Shown piece after piece: positions 33,029-41,156 of a stretch of 52,939 nucleotides of DNA (the stretch's first letter is position 1; each line of letters begins with the position of its first letter). The stretch spans positions 1 through 52,939 of the forward strand of contig JBAXSE010000009.1 in assembly GCA_037130845.1 (NCBI GenBank), given 5' to 3'. A program made the position numbers and the translations under genes. This DNA comes from 1-14-0-10-37-14 sp037130845. GTDB taxonomy: Bacteria > Patescibacteriota > Patescibacteriia > Patescibacteriales > Patescibacteriaceae. A model generated the notes under the pieces. It saw only the letters and a list, made by a program, of their open reading frames with translations. It was not told where the DNA came from and did no database searches.

Positions 33029-33056
33029 TGACCAATACTCAATGACTAATGTCCAA
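33029..33056. repeat. 7-base tandem repeat, four units, before fcl
   Basis: TGACCAA, TACTCAA, TGACTAA, TGTCCAA in register, between the gmd stop and the fcl start. It supplies a false in-frame upstream ATG for fcl. Confidence 0.7.
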
Positions 33057-33080
33057 GGGGGAGCGGTAATAAGTAAACTT

Positions 33081-34013
33081 ATGATGGATAAAAATAGCAA
33101 AATCTATGTCGCGGGGCACCGCGGTTTAGTTGGCTCGGCTATTGTGCGGGAGTTGACCGCGCAGGGCTATGGCAATTTGATTTTAAGAACTAGAGAAGAG
33201 CTTGATTTGCTTGACCAACGGGCGGTTGCTGATTTTTTCAATTTGGAGAAACCGGATTATGTCTTTTTGGCCGCTGCCAAAGTCGGCGGTATCATGGCCA
33301 ATAAAGAACACAAGGCTGAATTTATCTATGAAAATCTTCAGATAGAATTAAATATAGTCCATAATGCTTGGCGAAGCGGTGTAAAAAAGTTGCTATTCCT
33401 TGGTTCATCTTGTATTTATCCCAAGCAGGCACAACAGCCGATCAAAGAAGAGTATTTATTGACCGGCCCTCTGGAAGAAACGAATGATGCTTATGCGATG
33501 GCTAAGATAGCCGGCATTAAAATGTGTCAGAGTTATCGAGAACAATATAAATCTGATTTTATAGCAGTCATGCCGACTAATCTTTATGGTCCTGGCGATA
33601 ATTTTAATCTGACGTCTAGCCATGTCTTACCGGCTATGATTCGAAAGTTCCATGAGGCTAAAATAACACACCAGACTAGCGTGACACTTTGGGGCGATGG
33701 CACGCCATATCGTGAATTTTTGTATGTAGACGATTTGGCAAATGCTTGTGTTTATCTGATGAATAATTATTCGGAATCAGAAATAGTGAATATCGGCACT
33801 GGCCAAGATTTGACTATCAAAGATTTGGCGGATAAGATTAAAAATATTGTAGGTTTTAGCGGTGAAATAGTCTGGGATTCTAGCAAGCCTAACGGAACAC
33901 CTAAGAAGTTGTTGGATGTCTCCAGGCTGTCCAACCTTGGTTGGCTGGCAAAAACAGACTTAAATCAAGGGGTTAGTCTAGCGTATGACTGGTACTTGAA
34001 TAATGCTGTTTAA
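33081..34013 (+). CDS. fcl: GDP-L-fucose synthase
   Basis: Epimerase-reductase making GDP-L-fucose from the Gmd product. The 310 residues match E. coli Fcl (321) throughout: YVAGHRGLVGSAIVREL, FLAAAKVGGIMANKEH, FLGSSCIYPK, YAMAKIAGIKMC (catalytic Tyr-x3-Lys), VMPTNLYGPGDNF and HVLPAMIRKFHEAK. I chose the ATG at 33081 (with another ATG next to it) because the longer frame from 33042 translates the 7-base repeat. An A/G-rich AAGGGGGAG lies about 20 bases upstream, too far for a standard site. Confidence 0.95.
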   Translation: MMDKNSKIYVAGHRGLVGSAIVRELTAQGYGNLILRTREELDLLDQRAVADFFNLEKPDYVFLAAAKVGGIMANKEHKAEFIYENLQIELNIVHNAWRSGVKKLLFLGSSCIYPKQAQQPIKEEYLLTGPLEETNDAYAMAKIAGIKMCQSYREQYKSDFIAVMPTNLYGPGDNFNLTSSHVLPAMIRKFHEAKITHQTSVTLWGDGTPYREFLYVDDLANACVYLMNNYSESEIVNIGTGQDLTIKDLADKIKNIVGFSGEIVWDSSKPNGTPKKLLDVSRLSNLGWLAKTDLNQGVSLAYDWYLNNAV

Positions 34014-34028
34014 TCATTATTTTGAAAT

Positions 34029-35267
34029 ATGTCCAATTCGATTATTCAAGTAAAGGATTTATCCAAAAGGTATAAAATTGCTCATGAACGTGAGGCGTAT
34101 TTGGCTTTGCGTGATAAACTGGCTCATCCTATTAAAGCGATTAAGCAAGGCCGTATGCCCATGGAAGATTTTTGGGCGCTTAAAGACATTGATTTTGAAA
34201 TACAACAAGGAGAGGTGGTAGGGATTATAGGCCCTAATGGGTCGGGTAAATCGACGTTACTTAAAATACTGTCTCAAATTACTCCTCCGACTACGGGTGA
34301 AGTGGTTATGCGAGGTAGAGTCGCCAGTCTTTTGGAGGTAGGCACTGGTTTTCATCCAGAGCTAACAGGACGCGAGAATATGTATTTGTCTGGAATTATT
34401 CTTGGTATGTCGAAGGCAGAAATTAAGAAGCATTTTGATGAAATTGTGGAGTTTGCTGGGGTAGAAAAATTTTTAGATACCCCTGTCAAACGGTATTCAA
34501 GCGGCATGTTGGTGCGCTTAGGCTTTGCGGTGGCTGCACATTTGGAATCAGAGATATTAATCGTTGATGAAGTTTTGGCAGTAGGTGATGCTGAATTTCA
34601 GAAAAAGTGTCTTGGTAAAATGAATGATATTACAAAAAATCAAGGTAGAACAATTATATTCGTGAGTCACGATATGGGAGCAATAGAGACTTTATGTCAA
34701 AATGGTATATTTTTAAAAAATGGAAAGATAGTTAAATTAGGTGCTGTTAAAGACACAGTAGCCGAATATATGCAGGATATTTTTTTTGAAAGTAGAAACC
34801 CTGTGCACAGAGAAAATAAAGTTTGTATTAACGCTCCCTTAATAACGTCAGTAAAATTAACTGGCAAAAACGGCCAACTAAAGAACAGCTTTACGGCTAA
34901 CGAGACTATAGGCATTGAGTTAACTGTAGACAATGCTAGAAATACAAAACATTTTCATGCTTCTTGGTATTTGAGTGATATTCATGGGAAAAAATTAGCA
35001 TTTGGATGGTCTTTCCCGATGGATGAGGTTGTTTATACCGAAAAGGATAATAAGATAATATGTGAATTGTTTCCTGGATCTTTAGTTCCGGGTAGATATA
35101 TATTAGGATTTGTATTATTTTTTCATGAGCGAGCAACTTATGATAACTGGTTTGATGCGATTGCTTTTGAAATATCAACAAACATGATCAATGAAAAGTT
35201 TGAATATCCTGGGCATTTGAATGCTACGCAATTTATAGATCATAAGTGGATAGCCGGTAAAGTATAA
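34029..35267 (+). CDS. wzt: Polysaccharide ABC exporter, ATPase subunit Wzt with C-terminal domain
   Basis: Energises export by Wzm. Residues 1-250 are the ABC domain: Walker A GPNGSGKST (68-76), signature YSSGMLVRLGFAVA (about 156-169), Walker B ILIVDEVLAVGD (about 175-186) and the switch His in VSHDMGAIE. Residues about 270-412 form a Wzt_C-type beta-sandwich, which in E. coli O9a-type systems reads the terminal cap of the glycan. That suggests export of a finished, capped chain. From about 34600 on, base use becomes much more AT-rich than in the first 570 bases, as if the specificity domain had been exchanged. Confidence 0.92.
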   Translation: MSNSIIQVKDLSKRYKIAHEREAYLALRDKLAHPIKAIKQGRMPMEDFWALKDIDFEIQQGEVVGIIGPNGSGKSTLLKILSQITPPTTGEVVMRGRVASLLEVGTGFHPELTGRENMYLSGIILGMSKAEIKKHFDEIVEFAGVEKFLDTPVKRYSSGMLVRLGFAVAAHLESEILIVDEVLAVGDAEFQKKCLGKMNDITKNQGRTIIFVSHDMGAIETLCQNGIFLKNGKIVKLGAVKDTVAEYMQDIFFESRNPVHRENKVCINAPLITSVKLTGKNGQLKNSFTANETIGIELTVDNARNTKHFHASWYLSDIHGKKLAFGWSFPMDEVVYTEKDNKIICELFPGSLVPGRYILGFVLFFHERATYDNWFDAIAFEISTNMINEKFEYPGHLNATQFIDHKWIAGKV

Positions 35268-35293
35268 AATTTTAGTATTAAAATAGTAATATT

Positions 35294-36517
35294 ATGCAGG
35301 ATCAAAAAAACTTAAATTTAAGAGTGCCTTACGGATTGTCGGTTCATGGTCAGGAAGAGATTGATGCTGTTGTCCAAGTTTTAGAGGGGAATACCGCATT
35401 AGGCGATAAGACTAAAGAATTTGAGGCAAAAATAGCGGCTCTGTTTGGCAAGAGGTTTGGTGTTATGGTTAATTCGGGTTCATCAGCCAACCTTTTGGCT
35501 TTTGAGCTTTTAAACTTACCGGCTGGCAGCGAGGTGATTACGCCAATCCTTACCTTTGCCACCACGGTTGCACCTATAATTCAGAAGGGGTTAGTCCCTG
35601 TTTTTGTCGATGTTGAACCGTCGACCTATATTGTTGACATAAATGAGGTTGAACTTGCTATTACCGAAAAGACTAAGGCATTGATGATTCCTTCGTTGCT
35701 TGGCAATATTCCAAATCTAGAGCGTTTAGCGACATTGGCAGAAAAACATGGGTTATGGCTAATCGAGGATTCTTGCGATACCTTAGGAGGTAAGTATCAG
35801 GGGCGTCCAACCGGCGCCTACTCGCATATTACTACTACTAGCTTTTACGGCTCACATATTATTAATGGTGCCGGTGGAGGAGGAATGATTTGCGTTAATG
35901 ATTCTAAATGGGCAGATCGCTTGGTAGTGTTGCGTGGTTGGGGCAGGCAATCTTCGTTGTTTGGAGAAAAAGAAAGCTCCGAATCTTTGGAGAATCGTTT
36001 TAAGGGAGAATTGGATGGCGTGCCTTATGACAATAAATTTATTTTTAGCGAGTTGGGTTATAATTTTTTACCATTGGAATTGTCGGCTGCTTTCGCCCTG
36101 GAACAATTAAAGAAGTTTCCTAGATTTGCGGAAATTAGGCAAGCTAATTTTAGTGATCTATATACTTTTTTTCAGGGTTTAGATCGTTTTTTTATTCTGC
36201 CTACACAAACCTCGGATACTGATACGGTTTGGCTGGCCATGCCTTTGATTATTCGTGATGATGCGCCTTTTAGTCGTTTGGAATTGGTAACATTTTTGGA
36301 AAACAATAACATACAAACGCGTCCTGTGTTTACTGGAAATATTTTGAAGCAACCTGGGTATAAGAGCATTCCGCACCGTTTGGCGAAAGAATATTTCCCA
36401 AACACTGAGCAAATTATGCGACAAGCTTTTGTGGTAGCTTGCCATCACGGCTTGTCTGCCGATCAGATCACTTATCTTAAGGGGAAATTTAATGAATTCT
36501 TGTTGAAATTCGACTAA
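35294..36517 (+). CDS. rfbH: RfbH/ColD-like PLP (PMP) sugar C3-dehydratase
   Basis: DegT/DnrJ/EryC1/StrS-fold protein of 407 residues. In the active-site loop (SFYGSHIINGAGGGG, 183-197) the PLP lysine of aminotransferases is replaced by His 188, as in RfbH/E1 (CDP-4-keto-6-deoxyglucose 3-dehydratase) and ColD. Typical RfbH has four cysteines for a [2Fe-2S] cluster after the RDWGR motif; here the matching stretch (RGWGRQSSLFGEKESSE, 214-230) has none. No E3-type reductase gene follows. So it may work like ColD, which needs no separate reductase. It heads a five-gene run with 1- to 23-base gaps. Substrate is probably the CDP-sugar made by the next gene, but the GDP-sugar from Gmd is an alternative. 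Confidence 0.8.
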   Translation: MQDQKNLNLRVPYGLSVHGQEEIDAVVQVLEGNTALGDKTKEFEAKIAALFGKRFGVMVNSGSSANLLAFELLNLPAGSEVITPILTFATTVAPIIQKGLVPVFVDVEPSTYIVDINEVELAITEKTKALMIPSLLGNIPNLERLATLAEKHGLWLIEDSCDTLGGKYQGRPTGAYSHITTTSFYGSHIINGAGGGGMICVNDSKWADRLVVLRGWGRQSSLFGEKESSESLENRFKGELDGVPYDNKFIFSELGYNFLPLELSAAFALEQLKKFPRFAEIRQANFSDLYTFFQGLDRFFILPTQTSDTDTVWLAMPLIIRDDAPFSRLELVTFLENNNIQTRPVFTGNILKQPGYKSIPHRLAKEYFPNTEQIMRQAFVVACHHGLSADQITYLKGKFNEFLLKFD

Positions 36518-36518
36518 T

Positions 36519-38312
36519 ATGAAAACAATCATCCTTTGTGGAGGCCAAGGTACCAGAATGAAGGAGGAGACGGAATTTAAACCAAAGCCGTTGGTTTTGG
36601 TTGGTGGTAAGCCGATTTTATGGCATATCATGAAGATTTATTCATATTATGGTTACAACGAATTCATTTTAGCTTTGGGTTACAAGGGTGATATGATCAA
36701 GGAATACTTTTTGCATTGGCGTACATTCTTGAATGATTTTACTTTGGATGCAAAGGATAATCAGGTTACTTTCCATAATAATGATTGCGATGATTTTAAG
36801 ATTACTTTTGCTGAAACCGGTTTAGAGTCGCTAACCGGAGAAAGGATTAGGCGGTTGAAGAAGTATATCGGTGACGAGGATTTTATGGTGACGTATAGCG
36901 ATGGATTGGCTGATATAGATATTAGGGGATTGGTTGAGTTCCATCAGCAACAGGGTACGATTGGCACTATTACAGGCGTGCATAAAGAAAGCCGGTTTGG
37001 TTTGATTTCTGTAGATGCCAATTCTAATAAAGCTATAGATTATCATCAGGATAAGGTTAAAGATTTTGAAAGTGCTGACTTCAAAGATCATATCAATGGT
37101 GGTTTTATGGTCTTTAAGAATGAATTTCTGGATATTCTAGAGCAAGACTCTATGATTGAGCAAGCCTTTCCTCAGTTGGCAAGTCAGCGTCAGTTATCTA
37201 TCTTTCCGCATCGAGGTTTATGGAAATGTATGGATACTTACAAAGAAGTGGAGGAGATCAATGAATTGAATAATACAAATCCTTTTTGGAAAGTATGGGA
37301 TACAGAATTATCTGCCAATACTTCGATATCACCACAGGCTTTAGCTAGCAATTTGACAGATAAAAATATTTTAGTGACTGGTGCTACTGGTTTGGTTGGC
37401 CCACATTTAGTTGAGCAGCTTTTAAAGCTAAACCCAGGAAAGATTGTTTGCTTGGTGCGAAGCAAGGATCCAAGCTCGTATTTTTATCAAAATAAATTAG
37501 ATGAACAGGTGGTTTGTGCCTATGGCGACTTGAATGATAAAGAACGGGTTTTGAATATTGTCACTAAATATGAGATTGAGTATATCTTTCATGTAGGCGC
37601 CCAAGCAATTGTGCCGACGGCTTTTGTTAATCCTGCCGAGGCAATTAATACTAATATTGTTGGTACTTTGAATATATTAGAGGCAGCTAGAATATCGCCG
37701 CGCATTAAGGCGGTGGTAGTGGCATCTAGCGATAAGGCTTATGGTAAGAAATGCGACAATGCGGTGGAGACAGCGCCAATGGGCGGGGATCATCCCTATG
37801 ATGCATCCAAATCTTGTGTTGATTTGCTGGCTCGGACTTATGCCAAGACTTATGGTCTGCCGATTGTCGTTAGCCGCTTCGGTAATATTTATGGCCCAGG
37901 TGATTTGAATGCTAATAGAATTATTCCAGGTATTATGAAGAGTATTATAACAGATACTCCCTTGGAATTGAGAAGCGATGGTACATTTGTTAGAGACTAT
38001 GTCTATGTTAAAGATGTGGTGGCCGGCTATATTGCTTTGGCGGAACAGATTGATAGTATTAAAGGTGAAGCCTTTAACTTTAGTACCGGCTTTAATTTTT
38101 CCGTTTTGGATTTGATTGGAAATATGGCTACGGTATTGAACAAAAAAATTGAATATCGGATAATTAATAGCCAAAAAAATGAGATTCCGGTCCAAAGTTT
38201 GAATTATGAAAAGGCTACACAAGTGTTGGGCTGGAAGTCGGGTTATACTTTTGAGCAGGGTATAAAAGAAACTTTCGAGTGGTATAAACGGTTTTATATT
38301 GCTGATAAGTAA
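36519..38312 (+). CDS. rfbF-rfbG: Bifunctional glucose-1-phosphate cytidylyltransferase / CDP-glucose 4,6-dehydratase
   Basis: A 597-residue fusion. Residues 1-257 match RfbF: ILCGGQGTRMKEETEFKPKPLVLVGGKPILWHIM at the N-terminus, VTYSDGLADIDI, HINGGFMVF and the WKCMDTYKE block. Residues about 280-597 match RfbG: NAD motif GATGLVG (288-294), VGAQAIVPTAFVNP, SSDKAYG (403-409), HPYDASKSC (Tyr 427, Lys 431) and GNIYGPGDLNANRIIPG. The pair makes CDP-4-keto-6-deoxy-D-glucose from glucose-1-phosphate and CTP. A 20-residue linker joins the domains. The two activities are usually separate neighbouring genes. Starts 1 base after the RfbH-like stop. Confidence 0.9.
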   Translation: MKTIILCGGQGTRMKEETEFKPKPLVLVGGKPILWHIMKIYSYYGYNEFILALGYKGDMIKEYFLHWRTFLNDFTLDAKDNQVTFHNNDCDDFKITFAETGLESLTGERIRRLKKYIGDEDFMVTYSDGLADIDIRGLVEFHQQQGTIGTITGVHKESRFGLISVDANSNKAIDYHQDKVKDFESADFKDHINGGFMVFKNEFLDILEQDSMIEQAFPQLASQRQLSIFPHRGLWKCMDTYKEVEEINELNNTNPFWKVWDTELSANTSISPQALASNLTDKNILVTGATGLVGPHLVEQLLKLNPGKIVCLVRSKDPSSYFYQNKLDEQVVCAYGDLNDKERVLNIVTKYEIEYIFHVGAQAIVPTAFVNPAEAINTNIVGTLNILEAARISPRIKAVVVASSDKAYGKKCDNAVETAPMGGDHPYDASKSCVDLLARTYAKTYGLPIVVSRFGNIYGPGDLNANRIIPGIMKSIITDTPLELRSDGTFVRDYVYVKDVVAGYIALAEQIDSIKGEAFNFSTGFNFSVLDLIGNMATVLNKKIEYRIINSQKNEIPVQSLNYEKATQVLGWKSGYTFEQGIKETFEWYKRFYIADK

Positions 38313-38330
38313 AAAGTTATTAATAAAAAT

Positions 38331-40136
38331 ATGATGCGAGTTACTGATTATATAGCTGACTATATTTACAATTTAGGAGTAAAAGAAGTTTTTATGGTGT
38401 CTGGCGGCGGCATGATGTTTTTATCGGACGGTCTAGCCTCGCACCCTAATCTTAAGGTGGTCTGTAATCATCATGAGCAAGCATCGGCAATGGCTGCTGT
38501 CTCTTATGCTAAGTATAACAACAATTTGGGGGTCGCTTATGTTTCTACCGGTTGCGGCGGCACTAATGCTATAACTGGAGTGCTGAACGGTTGGCAAGAC
38601 AATATTCCTTGTTTATTTGTATCAGGCCAAGTAAAGCGAGAAACAACCACTAGAAATTCGGGTTTAAAACTAAGACAATTCGGTGTTCAAGAATTGGATA
38701 TTATAGAAATTGTTGATTCTATCACCAAATATGCAGTTATGGTGAATGAGCCGGATAATATTGCTTATCATTTGGATAAGGCTGTCTACTTGGCAAAAAG
38801 CGGTAGGCCGGGTCCTGTTTGGCTAGATATTCCGATGGATGTACAGGGAGCAATGATTGATGAAAGTAAATTGCAGAGATTTGTGCCAGCTACACGGCCG
38901 GAAGGATATAAATTAGAGCCTGCTGCGGAAGAATTAAATATACTAAAGACCTTATTGGATAATGCAACGCGTCCGATTATAATTGTTGGTCAAGGAGTTC
39001 GTTTGGCCAATGCAAATAAGGCGTTTTTGAAGTTTGTTGAAGAGCATCAAATTCCGGTTGTGGCATCTTATCTGGGTGTCGGGATTATGCCGACCGACCA
39101 TAAGCTATATCTGGGTTCTATTGGTGGGAAAGGAAGCCGCCCTGCAAACTTTGCTTTACAGAATGCCGACTTAGTTATTGCTATGGGCAGTAGGCTGGAT
39201 GTCAGCGCTTTGGGCTTTGAGTATCAGAGCTTTGCCCGTGAGGCAAAAATTGCGGTTATTGATATCGATCCAATTGAACACCAGAAAAAAACTATTCATA
39301 TTGACTTGTTCATTAATGCGGATATTAGTATATTTCTTGCGTCTTTCGTTGTGAACCACAGGACTAGCGATTTGTGGTTGCAAAAATGTAGCGCGTGGAA
39401 AGAAAAATGGTCATCGGTTTTGGCTCAGGATGAACAAAGCTATAGTACTAGTGAACAAAAAGTAGATTTATATTATCTAATTGACAATATTTCCGGAAAA
39501 ATGAAATCAGACGCGGTGATAGTATCGGATGCTGGCTCCGCTTTTTACGCAACTACCAAAGCTATCCATATCAAAGAGAGACAGCGATATATCACCTCTG
39601 GGGGGCAGGCAGAAATGGGTTATACGGTTCCGGCGTGTATCGGGGTAAGCTTTGCCAAAGGTAAAGGCGAAGTTTTGGGTATAACAGGTGATGGATCGTT
39701 TCAGTTTAATATTCAGGAATTACAGACTATCAAGCATCATCAATTGCCAATTAAGATTTTTGTTTTAAATAATGATGGCTATTTGTCAATAAGAGCAACT
39801 CAATCTAAATTCTTTGAAGGCAGATTTATTGGTACTGATGACACTTCCGGAGTATCTTTTCCTGAGTTAGAAAAAATTGCTGAAGCCTATGGTATAAAGT
39901 ATTATAAAATATCCGATAATAAGTCTGTTGCTGATACTGTCGATAGTATATTAGAGGATAATGTGCCTGTATTGTGTGAAGTTGTGTGCAAGAGAGATCA
40001 GGAAATAATCCCAGCCGTTTCTTCTGCTACTAATGCCAGCGGGCAAATCAAGTCCCGTCCTCTTGAAGATATGTATCCGTTTTTAGATAGAGAAGAGTTA
40101 AAGAGTAATATGATAATTAAATTACTTGAGGAATAA
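38331..40136 (+). CDS. YerE-like thiamine-diphosphate enzyme (acetolactate synthase fold)
   Basis: A 601-residue member of the AHAS/POX superfamily: Pyr domain with catalytic Glu 49 (VCNHHEQASAMAA), central Rossmann-like domain (about 200-340) and PP domain with the ThDP/Mg motif from GDG (453-455) to NN (480-481). In this context the best known relative is YerE, a ThDP/FAD enzyme of Yersinia that decarboxylates pyruvate and adds the two-carbon unit to C4 of CDP-3,6-dideoxy-4-keto-glucose, giving the yersiniose branch. Genes upstream make precisely that substrate. Plain acetolactate synthase is unlikely because no small subunit or other branched-chain amino acid genes are near. Confidence 0.75.
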   Translation: MMRVTDYIADYIYNLGVKEVFMVSGGGMMFLSDGLASHPNLKVVCNHHEQASAMAAVSYAKYNNNLGVAYVSTGCGGTNAITGVLNGWQDNIPCLFVSGQVKRETTTRNSGLKLRQFGVQELDIIEIVDSITKYAVMVNEPDNIAYHLDKAVYLAKSGRPGPVWLDIPMDVQGAMIDESKLQRFVPATRPEGYKLEPAAEELNILKTLLDNATRPIIIVGQGVRLANANKAFLKFVEEHQIPVVASYLGVGIMPTDHKLYLGSIGGKGSRPANFALQNADLVIAMGSRLDVSALGFEYQSFAREAKIAVIDIDPIEHQKKTIHIDLFINADISIFLASFVVNHRTSDLWLQKCSAWKEKWSSVLAQDEQSYSTSEQKVDLYYLIDNISGKMKSDAVIVSDAGSAFYATTKAIHIKERQRYITSGGQAEMGYTVPACIGVSFAKGKGEVLGITGDGSFQFNIQELQTIKHHQLPIKIFVLNNDGYLSIRATQSKFFEGRFIGTDDTSGVSFPELEKIAEAYGIKYYKISDNKSVADTVDSILEDNVPVLCEVVCKRDQEIIPAVSSATNASGQIKSRPLEDMYPFLDREELKSNMIIKLLEE

Positions 40137-40159
40137 GACAATTAATTAAAATAAAACAT

Positions 40160-41146
40160 ATGGACAATATACAAGTAGCGCAACAAAATGGTTTGGTTTT
40201 TAACAAGAGAGAAAAGAAGATATCAATCTTGGAGCTGCAAAAGATGAAGAAAGATGGCGTGCCGGTAGCTTGGGTTACTGCCTATGATCTGCCTTTTGCT
40301 TATTCGGCTGAACAGGCGGGGATTGATATGATTTTGGTTGGTGACTCGGGCGGCATGGTGCAGCTGGGGTATCAGACTACCAATCCTGTCACGATGGACG
40401 AAATGATTGTTTTGGCAAAAGCTGCCAGAAAAGGCGCTCCGAATACTTTTTTGATCGGTGATATGCCTCAAGGCTCCTATGAAACTTCTGAAAGAGAGGC
40501 AATTGTCAATGCTTTGCGTTTTATTAAAGAGGCGGGTTGCGACGCAGTGAAGTGTGAAGGCGGCAAAAGAATGGTTAGCAAGGTTAAGGCTATGACCGAT
40601 GCCGGTATTCTGGTTATGGGCCATCTCGGCCTTACTCCTCAAAGCACGGCTTCTTTTGGTGGTTATCGGGTCCAATGTAAAAGCGTAGAAAGCTTTGAAA
40701 AAACCTTGGAAGATGCCAAACTATTGGAAGAGGCAGATGTTTTTGCAATTTTATTAGAAGCTATGCCGGCTGAGCCAGCTAATCAAATAGCAAAACAATT
40801 AAAGATTCCTGTATATGGTATTGGGGCTGGAGGACAGGTAGATGGCCAATTGGTTATTATGCATGATTTGATGGGCTTTTATCAGGCCTTTAGGCCTTGG
40901 TTTGCCAAATGCTATATTCCGGAAGTGATTGGAGAGTTTTATAATTACATTAATAATATAGTGGATATTAAAAAGACGGGTAGAGAGGAGCGCAAAGACG
41001 GCTTGTTGATATTGGCTCAAATGGCGTTAAAGAAGTATATCGATGATGTTCATGCCGGCAGATTTCCTGAGAAAGAGTTTAGTTATCCGATCAAAGAGGA
41101 GGAGATTAGAAATTTGGAGAGTTCTAAATATTGGGAAAAATTGTAA
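40160..41146 (+). CDS. panB: PanB (ketopantoate hydroxymethyltransferase) homolog in a sugar operon
   Basis: A 328-residue (beta/alpha)8 barrel strongly similar to E. coli PanB, which adds a one-carbon unit from methylene-tetrahydrofolate to 2-ketoisovalerate. Active-site residues are kept: Mg ligands Asp 62 (LVGDSGGM) and Asp 101 (IGDMP), Lys 131 and Glu 133 (VKCEGGK), catalytic Glu 200 (LLEAMPAEPA), plus GHLGLTPQS and GIGAGGQVDGQ. It has a 25-residue N-terminal and a 60-residue C-terminal extension absent in E. coli. No panC, panD or panE is nearby, and it is tightly packed between the YerE-like and SDR genes. So it may hydroxymethylate a sugar branch or its keto-acid donor. A plain pantothenate role cannot be ruled out. 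Confidence 0.85.
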   Translation: MDNIQVAQQNGLVFNKREKKISILELQKMKKDGVPVAWVTAYDLPFAYSAEQAGIDMILVGDSGGMVQLGYQTTNPVTMDEMIVLAKAARKGAPNTFLIGDMPQGSYETSEREAIVNALRFIKEAGCDAVKCEGGKRMVSKVKAMTDAGILVMGHLGLTPQSTASFGGYRVQCKSVESFEKTLEDAKLLEEADVFAILLEAMPAEPANQIAKQLKIPVYGIGAGGQVDGQLVIMHDLMGFYQAFRPWFAKCYIPEVIGEFYNYINNIVDIKKTGREERKDGLLILAQMALKKYIDDVHAGRFPEKEFSYPIKEEEIRNLESSKYWEKL

Positions 41147-41156
41147 TAAATGTAAA

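Noticed and set aside
9406..33056. CRISPR array
   Set aside because: The tandem repeats have 7-base units without spacers, and no cas genes are present.
35294..36517. Ordinary sugar aminotransferase
   Set aside because: The PLP lysine is replaced by His 188 in the active-site loop, which marks the C3-dehydratase branch.
38331..40136. Acetolactate synthase large subunit for branched-chain amino acids
   Set aside because: No ilvN, ilvC or ilvD nearby, and the gene lies in a tight deoxysugar operon; YerE-like function fits better, though only by context.
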